Shown here in pieces: positions 1 to 6,357 of a DNA stretch of 13,285 nt. The stretch is from Chloroflexota bacterium. GTDB taxonomy: Bacteria; Chloroflexota; Anaerolineae; J102. The notes beneath the pieces are model-generated. The model worked only from the letters and a program-made list of their open reading frames with translations, had not been told where the DNA came from and made no database searches. Made by a program: the position numbers and the translations under genes. How positions within the stretch are numbered: position 1 is the first letter of the stretch; each line of letters opens with the position of its first letter. The DNA lies in assembly GCA_003353825.1 (NCBI GenBank), contig PIVW01000111.1, positions 1 through 13,285 of the forward strand, read 5' to 3'.

Positions 1-82
1 CTCCTTTCTGAAAATGATATCCGGCTGTATCGATTATGGACCAGCCAGAGGATAATAGCGCCATTCTACGACCCACCCTGAA

Positions 83-150
83 AGATGTCAACCGAGCGCA
101 CATCTTGGGGCGACCGACCTAAGTCGACCGACCTAGGTCGCTCGACATCT
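83..150 (-). repeat. Composite inverted/direct repeat downstream of the broken galT; possible terminator
   Basis: The outer arms AGATGTC (83-89) and GACATCT (144-150), plus GAGCG (94-98) and CGCTC (139-143), can pair to a 12-bp stem with a 4-nt bulge. The enclosed part holds two 14-bp direct repeats differing at one base (111-124 and 125-138) and a perfect 12-bp palindrome CGACCTAGGTCG (129-140). Read on the minus strand, the stem starts about 15 nt after the galT stop and is followed by only three T residues, so it could end galT transcription, but it is not a classic intrinsic terminator. A small REP-like element is the alternative. Confidence 0.45.
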
Positions 151-165
151 GTGGTATGCTGCAGA

Positions 166-986
166 TCAGTTAATACCTCCGGCGAAATCCCTTAAAAAAG
201 CTGCGCTTTCTTCGGGTAACGTTGAGTTGATAAACATGCCCGTGCCAATTTCAAACCCGGCGTTGGTCGAGGTGCGGGGGACAACCGAAACATACCGGTG
301 TAAGTATTCCCTCCCGCGGTCTCGCAAGGGGCTGGTTCGCAACACATAGTTGTCGGGTGGATCATTGAGCCCCCGGTGTAAAAAAGACAAGACCTTGTGC
401 AAACAGTCGCTTACCGCGGCAATATCTTCCTCCTCTGCTTCGAGAAAATCAGATATATGCTGCCTGGGCAGTATCCAAATATGAAATGGGCTATTGGCTG
501 CGTAAAGTACAAATGCCACAGCCCTGTCGTTTTGAGTGATGATCCGTCCGCCACTACGAAATTCATCATTCATCATCAGGCAATGGGCGCACTCCCCCAC
601 ATCGTCAAAGTAGCGTCGAGCTTCTTCCATGCGCGCTCGCTTTCTGTAGGGTACAACTGGCCTTCTACAATGACTTCGTGATAACCCACCCCGCTCATAC
701 GGCGTTTGACACCCTGAAGTACGCGTTGGCGATCCCCATTTAGATCCAGCGCCGGGTATTTGTTTCGCAAGATACGAATGTCCCAGGCCTCCTGTTTCGG
801 CAGGCGTAGGAGTTCGTGTTCATCCCGGCCATCATTTCCCGGACTAAATGGACATCCCGCATCATAGGATGGCAAATCAAGCGGCAATGCAGGCTCTTTC
901 ACCGAGAAAGACCTGGGACGCTGCGCGCGCTCTGTGCTGATTATCACCCACTGTTTGGGCACAACGTTTTGGCGTAAGTGGGGCAT
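166..986 (-). pseudogene. Galactose-1-phosphate uridylyltransferase-like gene, broken by internal deletion and frameshift
   Basis: GalT moves UMP between UDP-glucose and galactose-1-phosphate (Leloir pathway). The first part, read from the ATG at 986, runs through QWVIISTERAQRP, CPFSPGND, RNKYPAL and HEVIVE (about residues 10-108). It then leaves frame and stops near 576. The second part, open in another frame through about 660 to the stop at 166, reads VVPYRKRARMEEARRYFDD, GECAHC, then an HIT-like half with AGFEIGTG. In intact members HEVIVE is followed by about 70-80 residues, including a zinc-ligand His and the HPHxQ catalytic loop, before the VVP segment. That block is absent, and the join lies near 655-665. 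The usual CPFC zinc pair also reads CPFS. A one-base frameshift or programmed frameshifting cannot explain the missing catalytic block. The start is backed by a promoter at 1009-1037. Confidence 0.8.
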
Positions 987-1008
987 CGTTGCCTTGACTC
1001 CTGACCAC

Positions 1009-1037
1009 AGTATAACATGATTTGCACATTCGGCCAA
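1009..1037 (-). promoter_or_regulatory. Sigma-70-type promoter for the broken galT
   Basis: On the minus strand a -35 box TTGGCC (1032-1037) and a -10 box TATACT (1009-1014) are separated by exactly 17 nt. The -10 matches the consensus at five of six positions and the -35 at four. Transcription would begin near 1002, about 16 nt before the ATG at 986, with AGGAG/AAGG purine tracts just upstream of that ATG. The promoter is intact although the gene is not. Confidence 0.55.
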
Positions 1038-1320
1038 TAGGGTATTTTTTTGAACGAGATGATTGATTTTATAAACTGCTTGAATTTATGGCTTATGAGC
1101 CGTTGGCTGTCAGTCCACCTTAGTTTAGATACGCCTAGCAATTGGGCAGAAAGCAGTGATCACTGGTATCTTGAATAATATGGGTATGACCAGTTTGTTC
1201 ACTGCAAATGACCTGACCTGTGTCCACCCACCCCTAGGATATAGACGCTCTTGATGGCTTGTAACGTTGCCGTCACCTGACGTCGCCAACGCGTATACAA
1301 CATACAGCTTTACATACTAA
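1038..1320. other. Intergenic stretch between divergent genes, no gene seen
   Basis: About 340 nt separate the galT start (986) from the NACHT gene start. Short open frames here show no recognisable protein, and no tRNA-like fold or strong hairpin is evident. A plus-strand promoter for the NACHT gene should lie here. I see AT-rich hexamers such as TATAAA (1070-1075), but none with a convincing -35 partner at proper spacing. Confidence 0.4.
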
Positions 1321-1327
1321 AGGGGCA

Positions 1328-4300
1328 ATGATGATGGAACCTATCACCGCTACTATTCTAGCTGCGGCCCTGGGAAAGGGGCTACACGATGTTGGCAAAT
1401 TCGTCCTGGAAACGTGGGGGCCAATCGTAGCACGACAAGCGCAGGAAAAGGGTCTAGTTGAACCGGCGGTCGAACCTGTACGCAAGGTCGTGCAACGGCG
1501 GGCCACGCGCCCACAACGGTCTCGTGAGTTGGAAAAAGCGATGGAAAGGGCGCTGGCTGCTGCCGGAGCTCCCAGTGATGATGACACCGATCTGGATCGC
1601 TGGCTAAAGGGTGTCGGTCTGGATAGACTGACGGCCAGACAAAATGAGGCGTTGCGGCGTCAGTTCGCCAGGGCTGTGGTGGGGTTCGTCGATGCGGAGG
1701 CCGATCCTCCCCAAGAACTGATGGTGGCTCTGGCCTGGCCCCGGCCTCAGCGCCAACAATTGGCGGTGCTACTGACAACATTTCGCCTCGAACTCTACAA
1801 CCTTGAAGAGTGGCGGCCCCTGCTCGAATACGCCAATGAAACCGCCAAACTGGGTTTGCTCAAGAAGATGAATGCGGCCTTTGCCCGGCTGGATGAAGTC
1901 TTTGTGGAGACCGAGCAAGGAGAGGCGCTGCGGGTGGTCGTGGTCGAGCAGGGCTTGAGTGCGGGACGAGCTTCGGTCATAGAACAACGTTATCGAGCAG
2001 ATGTCGTGCGCGATCTGCGCATGCATGATTTTCGCGGCATTGTCCAGATCAAACGCCCCGTTCGCCTGCCCCTGGCCGACATCTACGTGGAATTGGGTTT
2101 GCTTAGCCTGAACAGCCATGAGGAGCAACGGCGTATCCAGGAGCGGATGTTACGCCTAAATGAGGAGGAACGTCTGGCACAAGAAGAACAGCGGCTGCGT
2201 GATCGGGTCACAGATGCATTGGCTCGCTCACAGCGGCTTGTCGTGTTAGGTGAACCTGGTTCTGGTAAAACCACCTCATTGCGTTTCATCGCCCTGATGC
2301 TGGCATATGGCTATGGCGCTGCTCGTCTGGGCTTCAGTACACCCTATATCCCTGTGCTGGTGCGCATGGCCGACTATGCTCGTGTTCTGGAAACACGGCC
2401 GGCATTGGCGCTTGATAATTTTCTGCTGGATGTCATTGCTCAGCAATATGCCAGTGACCCACAGTTGAGCGACTTTTTGCGCCTGGCACTGGATCAAGGC
2501 GCCTGCATGGTACTGTTGGATGGGCTGGATGAAGTAGGTGACGATCCGGTGCGCGGGCGTTCGCTGCGAACTCGAGTAGTTCAACAAGTCGACAGGTTCG
2601 CCAACCGCTGGTGCGATGATCGCAACAACAGGGTACTTGTCAGCAGCCGCATCGAAGGTTATTGGGATGAAGCACTGCGAGGTTTCGATCATGTGCAATT
2701 GAGCCCTCTACAACCGCCGGATGAGGTACGAGATCTCTTGTTGCGTTGGTACACTGCCTATGAACAGGTACAAGATACAGAACTTCCATTCGACATCGCT
2801 TACCAGCGGGCTCAGAGTAGTGTTGATGAACTATTGCCCAGAGCCATGGCATGGCCCAGCGTTCGCCGTCTCGCTACCAACCCTCTGTTGCTGACCATCC
2901 TGGCCCTTATTCATGAGACCTTAGGTCGATTGCCCAATCGGCGCATTAAACTCTACGAGATCGCTGCCCAAACCTTGATCGAATCATGGCGGCAAGCGCA
3001 AGTTGGCATGCCCAGCCAACTCCTGACCGAATTAGAAGAAGAGACTATTATCCGAGTCATGGCGCCTCTTGCATATTGGTTGCATGCGGAGCATCCTGGC
3101 GGCACTGCCTCTTTAGAAGAATGGCGCACCAGATTGATAGAGGTATTGGTGGAGCCTGAAGGTTTCGAAGAAAGCGAAGCCGGGAAGATCGCCGGACGGT
3201 TTCTTCACCACGCCCGCTATGAGACAGGCTTGCTGGCCGAGCGAGGTTTGGGCCAGTTCGGCTTCTTCCACCTCACGTTTGAGGAATACCTGACGGCAAG
3301 AGAGATCGCCAGACAACGAGAACACAAACGCCGGCAGATGTTACGCACTCACTGGGAGGATCCCCGTTGGCATGAGGTCATTCTTCTGGCTGCCGGCCAA
3401 CTAGGTATTGTCGAGACCAGGCAAGATGATGTCAGCCAGTATATTTTGGATCTGTTACAGATGGAGGCTGAGGATAAGCAAAATAAGGGACGACAGGTGG
3501 TACTGGCAGGTCGGGCGGTAGTCGATATCGGTCCCCGTAGCATCAATCCCAAGGCTAAACAGTGGCTGACAGAGGCCTTGTGTGAAACCATGCAGGATAT
3601 GGACCCCACTTCAAAAGGGCCCTATAAACAACCTCAGATTGAGATTCGCACGCGTTTCGATGCCGGTGTTGCACTTGACGAACTAGGTTGGTTACCGGCT
3701 GATTTGAATGCTTGGTTGAAAGTGGGGGGCAAACGTGCTGATGGGAATAAGAAAGAGGGCTTCTTAGCCATGAAGTATCCAGTGACCAATGCTCAATTCG
3801 AGCGTTTTATCCTGGCAGGGGGGTATGAGAACCCGGCGTGGTGGAGCGATCTCGAACAGGCCAGAAATCTCAGGGAAACATTCAAACATCCCGAATATTG
3901 GCATTCTCCCCAGTTTGGCAGAGAGCGTCGCGGCTTCCCTGTTGTAGGCATTACCTGGTACGAAGCCGAAGCTTACAGCAACTGGCTCAGCGATGTGCTG
4001 CGTCGGGCCCGCTCTGAGGATGTCGATTTGGCTTCTGAGGACAAAGCCTTGGTGGCCGAACTCTTGGCACACCATGTGGAGAGTGTCCGCTTGCCCACAC
4101 TGCAGGAATGGCAGAGGATGGCCGGAGGAACAGAGGTCAAAGATCGCTATCCCTGGGATTCTCCGGATGGTCTAGCGACGACCCGAGAGGAAGCTTTATT
4201 AGCTCGAGCCAACATCAGAGATTCCGGTATTCGCACCACTTCACCGGTTGCTCTGTATCCTCTTGGAAAAAGCCGACCTTATGGTCTTATGGATATGGCC

Positions 4301-4486
4301 GGGAACGTTTGGGAGTGGACTCTAACCCAAGAGCAAGATGTGTCTGCTGCCCGTGTGTTGTGTGGCGGCTCGTGGTCCCTCCCTCCGCACTTCGCTCGCG
4401 TGTCGGTGCACAACTGGAACCCCCGCCACAACTCGAACTACAACGTAGGCTGTCGTTTGGTTTCCCCCATCGTTTCTGGTTTCTGA
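1328..4486 (+). CDS. NACHT (STAND) ATPase fused to an FGE/C-type-lectin-like DGR target domain
   Basis: This is a 1052-residue cytoplasmic signalling-type ATPase whose C-terminus is the variable protein of the DGR. Residues 1 to about 150 are an unrecognised, mainly helical N-terminus with no visible catalytic effector motif, followed by a charged helix near 265-300. The NACHT core has Walker A GEPGSGKTT (308-316), Walker B LLDGLDE (396-402), sensor-like VLVSSR (436-441), an NPLLLTILALIH helix (518-529) and FHLTFEEYLTA (647-657). From about 801 comes a formylglycine-generating-enzyme-like domain with MKYPVTNAQFERF, RLPTLQEWQRMA, GNVWEW (992-997) and CGGSW (1012-1016). The catalytic-cysteine segment of true FGE is replaced here by the diversified stretch, so a binding rather than enzymatic role is inferred. 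Three ATGs (1328, 1331, 1334) follow AGGGG (1321-1325), and 1334 has the best spacing. Twelve codons between 1017 and 1040 differ from the template. The likely role is a sensor in immunity or self-recognition. Confidence 0.9.
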   Translation: MMMEPITATILAAALGKGLHDVGKFVLETWGPIVARQAQEKGLVEPAVEPVRKVVQRRATRPQRSRELEKAMERALAAAGAPSDDDTDLDRWLKGVGLDRLTARQNEALRRQFARAVVGFVDAEADPPQELMVALAWPRPQRQQLAVLLTTFRLELYNLEEWRPLLEYANETAKLGLLKKMNAAFARLDEVFVETEQGEALRVVVVEQGLSAGRASVIEQRYRADVVRDLRMHDFRGIVQIKRPVRLPLADIYVELGLLSLNSHEEQRRIQERMLRLNEEERLAQEEQRLRDRVTDALARSQRLVVLGEPGSGKTTSLRFIALMLAYGYGAARLGFSTPYIPVLVRMADYARVLETRPALALDNFLLDVIAQQYASDPQLSDFLRLALDQGACMVLLDGLDEVGDDPVRGRSLRTRVVQQVDRFANRWCDDRNNRVLVSSRIEGYWDEALRGFDHVQLSPLQPPDEVRDLLLRWYTAYEQVQDTELPFDIAYQRAQSSVDELLPRAMAWPSVRRLATNPLLLTILALIHETLGRLPNRRIKLYEIAAQTLIESWRQAQVGMPSQLLTELEEETIIRVMAPLAYWLHAEHPGGTASLEEWRTRLIEVLVEPEGFEESEAGKIAGRFLHHARYETGLLAERGLGQFGFFHLTFEEYLTAREIARQREHKRRQMLRTHWEDPRWHEVILLAAGQLGIVETRQDDVSQYILDLLQMEAEDKQNKGRQVVLAGRAVVDIGPRSINPKAKQWLTEALCETMQDMDPTSKGPYKQPQIEIRTRFDAGVALDELGWLPADLNAWLKVGGKRADGNKKEGFLAMKYPVTNAQFERFILAGGYENPAWWSDLEQARNLRETFKHPEYWHSPQFGRERRGFPVVGITWYEAEAYSNWLSDVLRRARSEDVDLASEDKALVAELLAHHVESVRLPTLQEWQRMAGGTEVKDRYPWDSPDGLATTREEALLARANIRDSGIRTTSPVALYPLGKSRPYGLMDMAGNVWEWTLTQEQDVSAARVLCGGSWSLPPHFARVSVHNWNPRHNSNYNVGCRLVSPIVSGF
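4349..4466 (+). repeat. DGR variable repeat (VR) at the 3' end of the NACHT-FGE gene
   Basis: These 118 bp align without gaps to the template repeat at 6047-6164 with 101 identities and 17 mismatches. Every mismatch sits at a template adenine (9 A-to-C, 7 A-to-T, 1 A-to-G); none sits at C, G or T. The first 27 and last 19 positions are identical and hold no adenine in the template. The last 19 positions (4448-4466) are the candidate initiation-of-mutagenic-homology site. The region encodes residues 1008-1047. The changed residues are 1017-1022, 1027, 1030, 1032, 1034, 1038 and 1040. All twelve codon changes alter the amino acid. Confidence 0.97.
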
Positions 4487-4511
4487 TTTTCTGGATTCTG
4501 ATCTGGGGGGT

Positions 4512-4531
4512 CTGGGGGGCTCGCCCCCCAG
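4512..4531 (+). promoter_or_regulatory. GC-rich hairpin/cruciform downstream of the VR
   Basis: CTGGGGGG (4512-4519) and CCCCCCAG (4524-4531) form a perfect 8-bp stem closing a 4-nt loop CTCG. It lies 45 bp after the end of the VR and before the RT start. In the Bordetella phage DGR, an 8-bp-stem, 4-nt-loop hairpin downstream of the homing site is known to promote target recognition, and this one matches in size and position class. No T-run follows on the plus strand, so a terminator is unlikely. A second TCTGGGGGG copy (4502-4510) directly precedes it and offers an alternative 5' arm. Confidence 0.6.
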
Positions 4532-4556
4532 AAAAATTCCTGATAGAATTAAACCA

Positions 4557-5612
4557 ATGAAAACATATCGTAATCTCTACTCACAAATCTACGAGTGGGA
4601 TAACTTACTCAACGCCTGGCGCAAAGCACGCAAGGGAAAGCGAGGGCGCTCACCCGCGGCAAGTTTCGAATATGATGTCGAAGCTAATCTGTTGCAACTG
4701 CAAAAAGAATTGGCAGAAAAGACTTACAAGCCAGGTGCTTATACCTCGTTCTATATTCATGAACCCAAACGCCGGCTTATCTCGGCCGCACCCTTTCGGG
4801 ATCGAGTCGTGCATCATGCCTTATGTAATATCATCGAACCTATATTCGAACGCAGTTTCATCCATGATTCCTACGCCAACCGGGTGGGAAGGGGCACCCA
4901 CAGAGCATTGGATCGGGCCCAATACTACTCACGACGTTTCCGCTACGTATTGCAAATGGACATCCGTCAGTTTTTCCCCAGCATCGACCATCGCCTGCTT
5001 CAAAGTATCTTGGCAGGTAAGATCGCCGATCCCGGCGTGTTGGCACTTATCGACTCTATCGTCGCCAGTGGCGACAGTGTTTTTGGGGAAAGTTATGACA
5101 TGCAGTGGTTTCCCGGTGATGACTTGTTAGCAGCGATTCGACCAAGAGGGTTACCTATCGGCAATCTCACCAGTCAATTCTGGGCAAACTGCTACCTTAA
5201 TCCTGTCGACCATTTCATAAAGCGGGAACTGAAGTGTAAAGGTTACGTCCGCTACGTAGATGACCTGCTTCTCTTTGCCGACGACAAACCTGGCCTTTGG
5301 CAGTTCGATGATGCGTTAGTAGAAAAGCTTGCAGATCTGCGATTGGCTGTTCATCCTGGTGCTCATCCTCGGCCTGTCTCGGAGGGTATCCCCTTCCTTG
5401 GATTTATCATTTTTCCCACACACCGCCGTCTCAAACGTCGTAAAGTGGTTCATTTCCGACGTCGCTTGAAAACACAGGTACATCAGCACCGCTCTGGTGA
5501 ACTCTCCCGTGAAAAGCTAGATGCGTCGATTCAGGGGTGGATCAATCATGCCCGTTTTGGCGACACCTGGGGTTTGCGTCGTGCAGTATTAAACGATATC
5601 CTCCTCCCTTGA
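4557..5612 (+). CDS. DGR-type reverse transcriptase
   Basis: This 351-residue protein copies the TR transcript into adenine-mutagenised cDNA that replaces the VR. RT motifs appear in order: PKRRLISAAPFRDRVVHHAL (70-89), the catalytic MDIRQFFPSIDH (134-145, D135), IGNLTSQ (201-207), YVRYVDD (230-236, catalytic D235/D236) and GIPFLGFIIF (277-286). The SQ-containing motif 4, where many retroviral or group II RTs have QG, is typical of DGR enzymes. No maturase, endonuclease or RNase H domain follows, which fits the usual 300-400 residues of the family. It starts 70 nt after the NACHT-FGE stop, in the same orientation, with no clear Shine-Dalgarno, so cotranscription is likely. A group II intron RT or retron RT is excluded by the motif pattern together with the adjacent TR/VR pair. 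Confidence 0.95.
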   Translation: MKTYRNLYSQIYEWDNLLNAWRKARKGKRGRSPAASFEYDVEANLLQLQKELAEKTYKPGAYTSFYIHEPKRRLISAAPFRDRVVHHALCNIIEPIFERSFIHDSYANRVGRGTHRALDRAQYYSRRFRYVLQMDIRQFFPSIDHRLLQSILAGKIADPGVLALIDSIVASGDSVFGESYDMQWFPGDDLLAAIRPRGLPIGNLTSQFWANCYLNPVDHFIKRELKCKGYVRYVDDLLLFADDKPGLWQFDDALVEKLADLRLAVHPGAHPRPVSEGIPFLGFIIFPTHRRLKRRKVVHFRRRLKTQVHQHRSGELSREKLDASIQGWINHARFGDTWGLRRAVLNDILLP

Positions 5613-5649
5613 AATGTCACAGTTGATGCTGCGTATCTGAACATAACTT

Positions 5650-5988
5650 ATGCAAGAATCTCCCATTTTTAGTAAAACCTACGACTTACTTCTCTGGTTA
5701 CTCCCAACCACGACAAAGTTTCCCCGTGAGCATCGCTTTGTGCTGGCCAAAGTGGTTCAAGAGACAGCGTTACGTTTCCAGGAGATGTTGATTGAGGCAG
5801 CACAAGGTCAAGGTAAGACCACGAATAGGGCGCTTGCCAGGGCTGATCTCGAATTGGCGAAACTACGATTTTATCTGCGCTTATGTGGTGATTTGCAGAT
5901 CCTGAAACCGGGTCAGTATCACCATTCAGCAAAAATGGTCACCGAGATAGGACGATTGCTGGGTGGCTGGAGGAGATCATCGATCTAG
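5650..5988 (+). CDS. Avd-like DGR accessory protein (four-helix bundle)
   Basis: This small basic 112-residue protein lies between the RT and the template repeat. It resembles the Avd accessory family: FPREHRF (24-30) opens a long helix (about 28-52), followed by a second long helix with ALARADLELAKLRFYLRL (61-78) and a C-terminal GRLLGGW (101-107). Family members form barrel-shaped pentamers of four-helix subunits that bind the RT and nucleic acid and are needed for mutagenic retrohoming. Its start is 37 nt after the RT stop, with no strong ribosome binding site, suggesting cotranscription. The length is at the short end of the family's usual range. Its position right after a DGR RT and 58 nt before the TR is the strongest support. 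A generic 23S rRNA-intervening-sequence four-helix protein is the alternative. Confidence 0.85.
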   Translation: MQESPIFSKTYDLLLWLLPTTTKFPREHRFVLAKVVQETALRFQEMLIEAAQGQGKTTNRALARADLELAKLRFYLRLCGDLQILKPGQYHHSAKMVTEIGRLLGGWRRSSI

Positions 5989-6046
5989 ATGTATCAGATG
6001 TGGCAGATTCCTCTGTCCTCTCGATCATAGGAGCAGGCCAATAGGA

Positions 6047-6164
6047 GCCCGTGTGTTGTGTGGCGGCTCGTGGAACAACAATCAGAACAACGCTCGCGTG
6101 TCGGAGCACAACAGGAACAACCGCAACAACTCGAACAACAACATAGGCTGTCGTTTGGTTTCCC
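6047..6164 (+). repeat. DGR template repeat (TR), core of a noncoding RNA
   Basis: This is the 118-bp donor copy for the VR at 4349-4466, on the same strand and downstream of RT and Avd. It is loaded with AAC codons in the target frame: the central part would encode GGSWNNNQNNARVSEHN followed by RNNRNNSNNNIG. Mutating the adenines of AAC can give many residues but no stop codon. The first 27 and last 19 bases have no adenine, so the conserved GGSW and GCRLV scaffold is protected. The last 19 bases (6146-6164) are the IMH* equivalent, and beyond them TR and VR diverge after a few bases. The open frame across this segment is a by-product and probably not a protein. Confidence 0.96.
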
Positions 6165-6330
6165 ACATTTTTCCCTACCGGCAATACTTCGGGTCAATAT
6201 GACGCGGGTCGAGGTAAAAATGGCGTGGCCTGATCCTGGCCTGCGCTGGCTGACAGCGCAGGGCGAATACAGAAATACCCTGTCCTCTGTGGTAATCGGG
6301 TTTATGCTCGATGAAGCTTAGGGCAGGGTA
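6165..6330 (+). ncRNA. Probable structured 3' part of the DGR template RNA
   Basis: This noncoding stretch between the TR and the convergent oxidoreductase gene holds three inverted repeats. CATTTTT (6166-6172) pairs with AAAAATG (6216-6222), with ACC/GGT continuing inward after a bulge. CCTGCGCTG (6240-6248) pairs with CAGCGCAGG (6254-6262) around a 5-nt loop. TACCCTGTCCT (6276-6286) nearly pairs with AGGGCAGGGTA (6320-6330). In the Bordetella phage DGR, RNA downstream of the TR is needed for cDNA priming and RT-Avd binding. Equivalence here is inferred from position and structure only. None of the stems has a good T-run, so the RNA end is unclear. Confidence 0.4.
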
Positions 6331-6357
6331 AAGTATTGAATGCCAGGCGCTGCATCA

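Noticed and set aside
576..1037. Two separate small genes in the galT region, or programmed frameshifting
   Set aside because: The two frames join two parts of one family with the catalytic middle missing. A frameshift alone would not restore HPHxQ.
4499..4540. Intrinsic terminator after the NACHT-FGE gene
   Set aside because: The hairpin is strong but is followed by GAAAAATTCC, with no T-run on the plus strand. The RT begins 25 nt further on and needs cotranscription or a very close promoter.
5963..6202. Open frame across the template repeat that could be a 79-residue protein
   Set aside because: The frame is a consequence of the TR copying coding sequence. It has no plausible ribosome binding site, and its flanks do not look like a protein.
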